A DNA stretch of 64,000 bases, taken from contig CALZFC010000268.1 in NCBI GenBank assembly GCA_945643635.1, positions 1,551,501 to 1,615,500 on the forward strand. The letters run 5' to 3'. Both the position numbers and the translations under genes were made by a program. The first letter of the stretch is position 1; each line of letters opens with the position of its first letter. Positions 28,214 through 38,034 of this stretch are shown here, piece by piece. The notes under the pieces were generated by a model. The model made no database searches and was not told the DNA's origin. It worked only from the letters and a program-made list of their open reading frames with translations. This DNA is from Allodiplogaster sudhausi. Taxonomy: Eukaryota > Nematoda > Chromadorea > Rhabditida > Diplogasteridae.

Positions 28214-30715
28214 CTCGATGCTACCTTGGGGCCTCCTAAACAATTAATTTCCGGCTTGAAAAAAGGTAATGGAGTCATTATTGCCTTGGTGGGAAGTATG
28301 TAGGTGCTATCAGTCTTGCCCGAGTAGTTACCGTGCAAACTAAAAAAAACCGAGTTTTTCGCGCTTTCGACTATATAGAAAGTACAACAATTAAAAGCGG
28401 CCGATGGAGAAAATGTTGGAGAAGGCAGAATTCTAACTTTTATAAAGTTTGTGAATAGGATCTAAGCATGCCACAATTCTCTATATATAATGCGCCTTAC
28501 TGAATACCACTTCACCTTTAGTTATTTAATTGTTCGACAACTTTATTGCCTTGCCTCGAAGGCATGCCTCACTCCTATTTGGCACTCTTTATTCTCGTTG
28601 GCAATGCCTTGCTGGAGGTAGATCTAATGGTATCGTGAGACGAAAAAGCATCGCACTTCATTATGCGTCCCTTCTCGAACTCCGCTTCACTGCGTTCCCA
28701 GGCCGAAAGGGCGTTCAGTCAGACGACTTTATTGACATCGATTACTCAACAAGAGAGAAAGAGAGAGAGAGAGAAAATTAGAAGGCTCCTCGCTGTTAGG
28801 GGAAAGGCAATGGTCCGAGGCGTGGTGGTCGTTGTGGGGAACAAAGAACGAGAAAAAGCTATGTTTCAGTATCTATGGTCGAGACCATCTTTCAGGCAAT
28901 ATATGGGCGAAATAACCAAATGCTCAAGGCTGATGTGACAGTTTGGCAAGAGAGATCACCAGGACTGCTCCTCCTGGCGCCTGTGCTCGTCGTCTGCATT
29001 CCTCTCTATCTCAGTTGCATCCAACTGATCAATTTCACCCCCCCCCCCCCCCCCCACCTGTATCTCCACTCTCCTCACGCACACTATCTTCTAACATCTA
29101 TCACAGACACTTCCTTCTTCTTATTTGCCGAAATGCTACCAAAAGTGCACGAGCAATCGAATATGGCCAATCCCCGTCTTCTAAACGATTTTCGGCACTA
29201 ATCTTCCTGATCGTCGACTCTTGAAACCAAGAATGTAAAATTATAATCTTCCCCATTTGTGACATTATGTATGTATATACATACTTATGCATGTATGTAG
29301 ATACATTCACGTTTCACCCGTCCAACCGCGGCAAAGTAGGACGAATATAAAAAGAGAAAAGAAAAATATTTATCTACATATGTATCATGAACATCAGAAT
29401 CCTCTCTTTTGTTTTGATTTTTTTCAACAAGACTCTAGGCATGCAGTAAGAGAGTCAGAGCGAACGATAGAAAGAGTGTGAGATGAGAACCATGAGAAAG
29501 TTAGATCCCTCGAAAATTCATACCCCCTGCCTAAGATGCTGCTGACCTAATTGCCATCCTTTTTTCGTCAATCTAGAAAAGAGAGTCTAGAGAAGAGAGA
29601 GAGCGATGGCATTTCCATATCCCTTACCATAAAGTAGTATTTCGACAATCTGGAAAAGAGAGAAAAAAGAGTGAGAGAGTAAGACAGTCACGAAAATTGA
29701 AGATTTTCATCAAATATAGTAAGTATTTTGCAGATAAATTTATTTGAACGCACGAAAAAAATCCATATCGTCAAAATAGAGTTTTCATGGACCTTTGCAG
29801 CATACGGACGAATGAAGTGCGATGTTATATTGACATTGCAGTTAGAGTCGTAATTGAGCAAGAAATTGGCCGATGAGAATAAAGTCTGCCAAATACTTGT
29901 GAGGCATGGCTGAGAGGCAAGAAAAATGAAGTCCTCGAACAATTAAATAAGTTTGAGTAATTAAGGGTGGGGCGGTGCCAATGGTTAATATATAGGACGT
30001 TTTGGCATACGCCTTGTTTACGAACAGTCAAAGACACTATCCTTGCCTTCTCAACTCCTTCGCTTGCTTCTTAAAGGAAGTATCCGACGAAAGAATACCG
30101 TATCTAATAAAATTACGTTTCAAACTGTGCTAAACTCCCAACTGGATGAGCCTTTTTTGAGCGCCCGCTACAAAATTTCAAATATGAAATATGTGTATCT
30201 AACCTCTCTCGACTTCTTTCATTGTCTCGCTTTTCTCTAGCTTCTGTATCTCTCATCCCTTTGTGAAAATGGGGTGCTAAGTGGGCAAGACAGGCAGAGA
30301 CTGCCTCTTTTTCCCACCCGTTGGCACTCCTTGCTTGGATTTGAGCATACACCGTATGCATCGACAGAGACGTTTTCTACCGTATTCCAAAAAAAATGCA
30401 AATTTCTGGCTAAATACTGACTTTCGTAAAGCGAGATCACCTCTAATCGATCTTTTAGGCCAGACTTGATCATATAGGAATATAAAAGAAGAAGTTATTT
30501 TTTCGTCGGATACTTCCTTTAATAGTAGCTGTGCTTTCAAGTACAATCGCTAGAGCGATTTATATTATCATATTAATAAATCTTTCTAATAGCGGTAAGG
30601 CTGATCGCACTTACACTTCCCACTATCCGCAGAAATGACTACCTTCCCTTTTCCAAATCGGCAATTATTTATTGCTAAATTTTCTCAGTCGAGTTTATTT
30701 GAAGGTAACAGCAAG
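28214..30715. promoter_or_regulatory. Divergent intergenic region (block B)
   Basis: Inverted copy of the block A and C regions, again with two mirror halves (about 28,510-28,700 and, inverted, 29,770-29,960). It contains a poly-C run near 29,038-29,056 and the private TTAA MITE at 30,075. Promoter role inferred from the diverging first exons only. Confidence 0.45.
30075..30518. mobile_element. TTAA MITE, family K4 (444 bp)
   Basis: Flanked by perfect TTAA (30,071-30,074 and 30,519-30,522), with inverted ends AGGAAGTATCCGACGAAA. Both block A (7,533-7,536) and block C (48,619-48,622) show the single-TTAA empty site. A copy lacking one end is at 60,661-61,077. Confidence 0.9.
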
Positions 30716-32403
30716 ATGAGCAGAAAAAACGGCGCCTTCGCTGCCCCAATTGAATCGGCTAAAGCACTCAAGCCAAGTTGGCTTCATTTTTTTTCTTCTT
30801 AAGTTATTACCCATGATAAAAAGAAGTAAAATAATAATTTATTTTGAATTTAAAACCGCAGATCGATCTTACTATATACTTGACCGTTTGCACTAAATTA
30901 TTGCGCGGATATTATGGTCGCAATGTCTTATTTGAAATTCATTCATCTAATTTTTTATTTATTTGCAACTCCTGAATTATTTATCTCGCATTCGACCCGA
31001 TCTGATCTGACCTGCCGCGGCATTAATCTTGCCGTTTGTCCAAGAAATGTGAAGGACAATCGGTCAAGACCGTTTCAAAATAAAACGGACACATGTCTTG
31101 GACACATCCACTTCTGCCTATGCTAATGCACAGTGCTCTAGGACATGTCTAAGTGTAAGAGATGTCCTGGACGCGTCCTGGACAAAAACGGAAAAAAATT
31201 TCTATGTTCATGGACACTCTTGTGGGCTTGCCCCTTACGTGGTCATGACCATTGCGAGAGAGTGCATAAACGCGGAGAACACAGAGTGACACGTTCGCGG
31301 TTACTACCGATGTCTCGGACAAATTATGCTATTTTAGCTTCTCTTTTTTAATTTGATTATGTTTGTGAAATTTATATAGAATAATGGGAGCAAGAGCTGA
31401 AAATGTCAAAAAAATATTTTTACCCGCATACGTGCAGATGTACATGACATGTCCTAGACGTGTACTTGGCATGGTTACGATCATGAACGGTTATGACCGA
31501 TTGTCCTTGACATGTCTTAGACAAACTGCAAGATTAATGCCGCGGCTAATCTTGGCGGGGAAACTCTATTGTTCAGCGTACTCTAATAGACTATTGTAAT
31601 AATTTTAAGCAGAAATCTTTGTGATAAAGTCAGATATACCGGTCATTTATGCAGTGATGAGTGTGAATAATCTAAATGCCAGTTTTAGGCCCAAGAGAGT
31701 GAAAAGAATTGTTACGACCACTTATATAATTGCAGATCCGGTGGTTGTCCGCGAATCTACGGGAAACATCACATGCTCTGTTCGTTCAGTTACATTAAAT
31801 TTTTTTGTTACGATCACATTTTTAATCAACTAATTCCTCTTCGATAGTCTTCAAGAAGGAGTTCCATTCATTTCTCTTTTTAATAATAATCTTTTTTTTA
31901 ATTCTATATATTTTCCTTACTATTTCTTTATATTTGTTATTATATTATTTTAGCTTCTGAACTATTTTTTGTTTTCTTTGTTTATGCAAACTATTTTATT
32001 TATATTTAATTTTAAGCTATATATTTTTTGTTATGTGGTCATATTTTTACATCTGAACTCTCGACATTGATTTTCTCCAATATAATATTCTATTCGTGCC
32101 AATTAACGATATGTATTCTAATATAATCAGAAATTAATTAAAATGAACGAAATACAACAAACAACAGGTGTTACAGATTTCAAATGCGAATGCACTCGAT
32201 GCCACTGAAGTGAAGTCGGAGCAGAAGCCGATAGGCGGGCTGCTCTGGCAGTTGGCGGCCTCGAAGGCGCCTGCCCTTGCCGGCGCCGCCAAGTCCGCCC
32301 TCCTTGTCCGCGTCCTCGCCTCCCATCCCTTATGGCGCACCTCGAATTGGTACGCCATCGCCAAGGCCACTGTCACCCTGCAGGCTCCACCGGGCACAGA
32401 ACG
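30716..32403 (+). pseudogene. MATH-BTB type I, truncated by rearrangement (block B)
   Basis: Exons 30,716-30,776 (MSRKNGAFAAPIESAKAL), 31,736-31,779 (VVRESTGNITCS) and 32,177-32,403 (ISNANALDATEV, IGGLLWQLAAS) are open. About 110 bp after the third exon the sequence stops matching block A/C, at the LTR element (32,523). Beyond that element a different duplicated segment follows, so the remaining seven exons are not downstream. Two exon sets derived from the same gene type (36,427-37,191) lie further right but behind another repeat. Confidence 0.85.
31012..31545. mobile_element. Inverted-repeat element rich in GACATGTC (block B copy)
   Basis: Same element as at 6,528-7,034, in intron 1 of the type I copy, with ends CCGCGGCATTAATCTTGC in inverted orientation. 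Confidence 0.6.
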
Positions 32404-32522
32404 GTTATTTATGCATGAATTTCCCGACAAAAACAACATTCAGCATAGCGAAATTTACTCGCTTAAGCTTATTTCCACAAGTGCATAAACTTGAATGTTT
32501 TGTTTTTGGCTTAGTGGGAAGG

Positions 32523-32894
32523 TGTTGAGTAGATATGTAAATATCTACTCTTGTTAATATGTACTATGTACATTTGTGAATGGACTCTGTGAGTCCTGTT
32601 ATATTATACTCGTCTAAGTGCAATGGTATATAAACCCTCGGCAGTCAGACTGATGGCAGTCAGTCACTTCCCCGTCACTTCCCTTTCCCATTGTCACTTC
32701 CACTCCCAATCTCAATCGGTTACTTCGTGTTCCCACTTTACTTCCCTCCTCCTCTCATCTCTCGAGCGGCTGGCCTCCATTCTCCTTTCCCTCTTCTCTC
32801 AATAAACCCTTTCCCGCTCTCGTCTCGTCTTCCGCAGTCTATTCCATGTCCCTCTGTGTGAAGGACCCAACATCCCCTACGTGAGGAAGCAACA
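32523..32894 (+). repeat. 5' LTR
   Basis: 372 bp, TGTTG...CAACA. A TATAAA box at about 32,629-32,634 and AATAAA at about 32,801 are plausible promoter and polyadenylation signals. Twelve bases upstream (TTAGTGGGAAGG) equal those before the 3' LTR. Confidence 0.9.
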
Positions 32895-33401
32895 ACTGGC
32901 GATCAGGACTTCAAGAATTCTCGCGGAGGCAGACTGATTCGCCAACAACTGGCGATCAAGATCTCAAGAATTCGTGTGGCGGCCGATTCCCTACCTGCGG
33001 TTGGCTCGTTTCTCGTGGTTCACGTGTGGCTGTTCATTTTCTTCGGCCGGCTTCTTTTCATTTGCCCACCCAGTTTTAAAAGAGGCTGTGTGCCCACCCA
33101 GTTTAAAAAGAGGCTGTGTGCCCACCCTGTTTAAAAGAGGCCGCGTGCCCAAGCTTTTTCAGGTTTCTGGTGTTCTGGATTTTGGCGAAGGTAGCCAACG
33201 GGCTGAAGACAATTGAACCGAAAGCGAGCGAGCGCGAAGACGTTTGAAGTGAAGAGTTTGGAGCTGTCTAATTCGACAATTGGCATTCCGAATACATTCT
33301 GTCCAGCATAACATCGGCGTTCAGAATACGTTCTGTTCAGCAAACCATTGGCGAATCAGAACACGTTTCTGTTCAGCATACTAAGTCACTGATTACAAAC
33401 G

Positions 33402-34921
33402 ATGGCCGAGATGCAAGAAGCATTCCTGCAAGCTCTGAAGATGCAGCAAGAGCAGAATGCAGCCATGGTGAAGGAGCTACAAGAACAGCATGCGAAGACA
33501 GTTGAAATGCTGATCGAGAGGATGAATACGACCGAGAATGGAAACAATTCGAGTCAAAGTGATGCAGCAAGGGCAGGACCCTCAATTGATGCACTCGAAA
33601 GGACAATCCAAGTATTTGAATACGAGCCCGAGGACGGCTGCACTTGTAATGCATGGTACAACAAGTACGAAGACCTTTTCGAGAAGGAAGCTGCTCACAT
33701 TTCGGATATGCAGAAAGTGCTCATGCTAATGAGGAAGCTCAGCGTCAAGGTCGACGCACAATATCGCAACTCAATCGCACCAAAGAAGGTGACGGAATTC
33801 TCTCTCGCAGAGACCGTGGAGAAGTTGACGAAATTGTTCGGATATTATAAGACAGATTTCGAGAAGAGACTGTACTTACTGAATCTCAAGATGAGCTCAG
33901 CATGCATCAATGACTTCAGAGTCCTCTCATCGGAAGTGAACAAAGCGGTGGAAGCAGCCAAAATGGCTGAACACTCCAATGACCAGTTGAAGACCATGTT
34001 GTTCATGGCATCAATCGATATGCCAAGACACGCAGACACTCGATTCCATCTCTTGTCACTGTTGAAGAGGAACGAAGCGTTGTCGATGGATGATCTGGTC
34101 CAAGAATGCGATCGACTCGCAATTCTCAGGAACGAAAGCAGTGCGGTGCAAATGCAAGGCAAGAGTACGCCAGTGCACTTTTCGGAAGACAACCGAGTCA
34201 CACCAAGCAGAAGGAGAAGAATGGCAACAAGAAGCCTTGCTTCCGCTGTGGTCGTGCGCACCCGCAAGAGAACTGCAAGTTCAAGGAGAGAAACTGTTAT
34301 GCCTGTGGCAAAGTTGACCATAGCAGCTCGATTTGTCGGAGCAAAGAAACTCACAGCGACACTTCGTGGAACGAGCGTAATAAGAGAAGAAGTAACAACG
34401 ACGACGACGACGATTCGTGGAACGAACGTGTGAAGGAAAGCACGAGGATGAACACAGTAGTTGTGAACTCGTTGCAAAACAATTCGTTCGATGTGAAAGT
34501 GTTGATGGAAGGAACCAAAGTCACCATGCAAGTAGACACCGGTGCAGACATCACACTTATTTCAAAGTCAACGTGGAAGAGCATTGGCAAGCCCAAGTGC
34601 AAGAAGACGGACTGCAAGCCAGTCAGCGCTTGTGGCCAGAAGCTAGCTCTCACTGGATGCTTTCAAGCAAAGATTCAGTACGGACGCAGAAGTGCCCAGG
34701 GACTTGTCTACGTGACAGAAGCGCCACTGATGCTGCTCGGCAAGGATTTTATCACGAAGCTGAAAATGATCAAGCTGGAGAAAATCGATACGACTGAAAA
34801 GTCAATCGTTCATGTCAACCGAATTCTCTGCACACCGAGCAATCACAAGGAAACTGGCAAAAGCAAGATCCCTACCGTGGAACTTGATTACCCTGGTCAC
34901 TGCACAAGTCAAAAGGAATGA
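33402..34921 (+). pseudogene. gag-protease region of the LTR element, frame-shifted
   Basis: The first frame (from ATG 33,402; open to 34,433) starts with a Gln-rich coiled coil (MAEMQEAFLQALKMQQEQ) and continues into a capsid-like helical region (WYNKYEDLFEKE, ETVEKLTKLFGYYKTDFEKR). Near 34,135-34,165 the likely reading moves to the -1 frame (open 34,106-34,921), which encodes two CCHC zinc knuckles (CFRCGRAHPQENC and CYACGKVDHSSSIC) and then an aspartic protease with DTGADITLIS at about 34,537-34,566 and a distal LLGKDFITKL. Capsid and knuckles are normally in one frame in this class, so the shift may be a disabling indel; programmed slippage cannot be excluded, but no classical slippery heptamer was seen. 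No polymerase frame follows: the 3' LTR starts 250 bp after the stop. Confidence 0.8.
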
Positions 34922-35172
34922 GCCAGACGGAGCCTTTCCTTAGAACGAAGCTGAGGTCGAAGACTAAGTTGTCAAAGCCGGAAGTACCATCAGAGAAGGT
35001 CAATGAGCGCACGAATCAGTTTCAAGCAGCTGTCGCCTCTCGAAGACCACAGTGGACACGGCGTTCACCTCAGCAGCTGAAACCGAACACCTCGCAGAAG
35101 AGTTATACTTAACTCTCGACGCCCACTATTCTTGTTTGTAAGATTGAAGGAACTTCAATCTTAGTGGGAAGG

Positions 35173-35538
35173 TGTTGAGTAGATATGTAAATATCTACTC
35201 TTGTTAATATGTACTATGTACATTTGTGAATGGACTCTGTGAGTCCTGTTATATTATACTCGTCTAAGTGCAATGGTATATAAACCCTCGGCAGTCAGAC
35301 TGATGGCAGTCAGTCACTTCCCCGTCACTTCCCTTTCCCATTGTCACTTCAACTCCCAGTCTCAATCGGTTACTTCGTGTTCCCACTTCACTTCCCTCCT
35401 CCTCTCATCGCGGCTGGCCTCCATTCTCCTTTCCCTCTTCTCTCAATAAACCCTTTCCCGCTCTCGTCTCGTCTTCCGCAGTCTATTCCCTGTCCCTCTG
35501 TGTGAAGGACCCAACATCCCCTACGTGAGGACGCAACA
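35173..35538 (+). repeat. 3' LTR
   Basis: 366 bp, near-identical to the 5' LTR, with a 6-bp deletion near 35,409. It is followed directly by AATCTCTACTTTG of segment S1 rather than by the left-flank target sequence. Confidence 0.9.
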
Positions 35539-36420
35539 AATCTCTACTTTGAATTCGCGAATATTTTATGCTCCCGCCATTAAATATTTTTTTGGCAGAG
35601 TCACACCGTGGCTGACGGGGCGATTAAGCTACGCTTGGAACGCATTGAATTAGTCATGCACATACATACACGGTCATTTACGCAGTGCAAAATTGACTAG
35701 CAAAAAAAAACTCTAAAACTCTCTCTCAAAATAGCAGAAAAGCGATTAGACATCTATGATGTCGTTGTGCATAAAATTTGTGTTTGAATGCGCGCCCTCT
35801 CAGAGATGAGCAGGAGGGCACGGAGCGGTAGCGAACGCGGTTGGAAGGGTTATGAAAGAGTGGTAGGGGGTAGGTCTTCATTCTACGCTGAAGTGTCCGT
35901 AAGAGGTGGTCTGGTGCTAAGACACCTCGACGTTAGGAGTTTGTACTAGTGCTGTTTTTGTGGATATGGAAGTGCTTCGGCCACTGACTTCTCCATTTGA
36001 GGATCAGAGCCATCACTGATCGGCTATAGCTGCATTCAGTGTGGCAGCATCTCCCGCTTTGTCCAGTTGCGCGTCGGGTCACCCAGGTTCCCTTAAGGTG
36101 GGAGGCGTTTTCAGCCCCCGAAAGTATAGTGAGTTCAGGCTGTATAGTAAGCAGGTTTCTCTTGTATTCATGAGTTTAAAGTGCGTTTTACAGGAAACTA
36201 GTCTGCAGAAGGGAGATGTGGATGCCTTGCAAGGTATTCAAGCCGCTGTGCTCAGAATAGGCCAAAGTGTTGCGGGCAGGGCCGGACAAGGCCATAAGTG
36301 GCCCCTTCCCTCTCGGCGGTCACGACAGAGACCAGGGACTTGACTATTCAGGCAGTCGGGCCTTACAGATATCATTTTTATGGTCGCATTTGTTTTGGCT
36401 ATGGGGTAGCTTAATTGTTA
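35539..36420. repeat. Partial third copy of segment S1
   Basis: About 880 bp in the same orientation as 38,035-38,925 and nearly identical to it. The right edge joins ...TTAATTGTTAC to the splice acceptor and exon of a type I BACK-like exon at 36,427; the left edge is the 3' LTR end. Confidence 0.85.
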
Positions 36421-36426
36421 CTATAG

Positions 36427-37191
36427 ATGCGCGAAGATCCTGATGTCCGATAAAACCGGACTGTCCATCCATAAGCGCCTCCTAATCTCCGAGCAGAACA
36501 ATTTGCCCGAATTCTTCGACATCCTAGATCGTGCAGCAGGCACCATGAATGTTAACGAACTCATGGCTATAACTTAACTTTATATTTACTATATTTCTTA
36601 ATTATGCTTAACAATACTAGATTAGCAAACTTAATGAAGATCATTAGCAACATAATGAAGGCGATTAGCAAACTTAATGAAGACCGCTTTTTGGCACCCT
36701 TAAAGGAGAGCGATCACCGAAAAATAGTTAATGCGATTTTGGAATGCCGCGTCTTCCTCACTCTCATTCTCGCGTGCTATTTCGCTGGTCGCAGAAACCT
36801 GCAGCATGAAAATAATAATGAGAGTGAGAAGGGCCGCGGCAATTTTAAATGTCACATAATTTTTCGGTGATCGCCCTCCTTTAATTAGTATTGCTTAGGA
36901 CCTTATTGCACTCCTAAAGACTGACGACTTCTGCGCGAAGCTGTCGGAGCGCGCCAAGAGTGTCATCCTGCGTACGATGATTCACCTTCCTCGGGTGAGA
37001 ATATTTGAGCAACTATTTGTAAGCTTGCTCTTGCTCTCGAACGCAATCAATCAATAGTGAAGCGTATGAGAAATCTGAAAATGTCGGCAACAATTGGAAA
37101 AAACAGGAGATTAAAATGCCGGTTTATGCCGATATCGACTTTCCAGGTATACTACGGCTGTCATATTTGTGGAAGTCGTCTCCTACGCTAA
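36427..37191 (+). pseudogene. Orphan 3' exons of a type I MATH-BTB gene
   Basis: Three exons equal exons 8-10 of the intact type I gene: 36,427-36,550 ([20 protein letters not shown], one Q-to-H change), 36,899-36,994 (LSERAKSVILRTMIHLPR) and 37,147-37,191, ending GCHICGSRLLR then TAA. All are open with intact splice sites, and the C-x2-C tail is kept although neighbouring residues changed. Upstream exons are missing; segment S1 precedes them. They belong to the inverted copy of 1-3,287. The empty K1 site lies at about 36,632. Confidence 0.85.
36714..36880. mobile_element. TTAA MITE, family K2 (167 bp)
   Basis: TTAA at 36,710-36,713 and 36,881-36,884, inverted ends AGGAGAGCGATCACCG / AGGAGGGCGATCACCG. 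Orthologous to the copy at 2,546-2,723. Confidence 0.8.
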
Positions 37192-37271
37192 GTTGCGACT
37201 CCTCTTGTCTTTTGCATGTCTACGCTACTCTACAATATTTTCAACGCATTAATCTTAAAAACCATGCTTAA

Positions 37272-37782
37272 AGGAAGTCTCCGGCGAATGTTTGGCCAAG
37301 CAATTCAAAATACGCATTTGAACCATGAAGTGTCCCGCACGGAAGGTACTCTAGCGGCCCCTGGCTAAAATATTCCTAGTTCTCTGCCCGTCACGTTTTG
37401 GGAAGGCATTTCAGTGCTGCAGCCCTTGCACTCTCTCCACAGAAATTAGTGGCCAAAAAATTTCATTAGGTTGGTAAAAATCCGGCCAATGTCGGTTGCA
37501 CTCCAATATGCACACTTCCAAGAAGGATGTTCTCATATCCCCGGTTTTGCTATGCACACATCTTTTTTTTCAAAAAGGCTGGAGTTGGCGATCGAGCGAT
37601 GCAAAATAGGAGGGTGCTAAGAACTACAGTAGCAAAATTCTCTACCCGTGATATTTAAAATGGCTATAATTCTGGAATGATAAGATGAAATTCATTCCAA
37701 CTTTCCCTATCTATGTTTTACGATGAGACGAACTGATCAATGCTTAAAAAATGATATGTTAATTATTCGTCGGAGACCTCCT
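37272..37782. mobile_element. TTAA MITE, family K3 (511 bp)
   Basis: Ends AGGAAGTCTCCGGCGAAT and, inverted, AGGAGGTCTCCGACGAAT. Left flank TTAA (37,268-37,271), right flank TTCA (a changed TTAA). The block A equivalent near 2,142 reads GCTTAACTATTTAAG without the insertion. The interior shares the TAATTCTCTACCCG-like motif with K1. Confidence 0.82.
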
Positions 37783-38034
37783 TTCACTATTTAAGATTTA
37801 AAGTGAGAAAATAAGGGAATTTTCTCATTCTATTCTTTCATCTCCACGTAAAAATCGATATACGCCTTGAAAAAATTAAGCGCTTTGAAACATTTAATTT
37901 CGATTGAGCCACTAAAGGAGATCCGAGACGAATAAATAGTGTCTTGTTTTTTTTTCGCCTTATTTGGTCAGGTTTTTGATTGCAAGTGTCTCGAAGTCAA
38001 AAAATTCCTCTGCCTGAGGAAATTAAGGTTAATC

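Larger units (their letters stand above)
17733..32512. repeat. Block B: inverted copy of block C (about 42,500-62,324)
   Basis: Gene order type III, type II, type I on one strand mirrors type I, type II, type III of block C. Homology runs from the BACK-like exon of the type III copy to the third exon of the type I copy, where the LTR element at 32,523 interrupts it. Private insertions and deletions in each arm are annotated separately. Confidence 0.9.
32523..35538 (+). mobile_element. LTR retrotransposon, gag-protease only (3.0 kb), probably Ty3/Gypsy-like
   Basis: Two LTRs (32,523-32,894 and 35,173-35,538) bound 2,278 bp holding a gag-protease region but no reverse transcriptase, RNase H or integrase. 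LTRs start TGTTG and end CAACA and differ by about five substitutions and one 6-bp indel, indicating a fairly recent insertion. TGGCGATCAGGACTT after the 5' LTR is a candidate primer-binding site; a near copy follows about 50 bp later (from 32,949). A purine-rich GTGGGAAGG precedes the 3' LTR. The leader has three 27-30-bp repeats (about 33,070-33,150) and three roughly 37-bp repeats (about 33,280-33,380). Flanks belong to different duplicated segments and show no target duplication. Confidence 0.85.

Noticed and set aside
33845..34531. 228-codon minus-strand ORF
   Set aside because: Antisense shadow of the gag region, which has capsid, zinc-knuckle and protease motifs on the plus strand.
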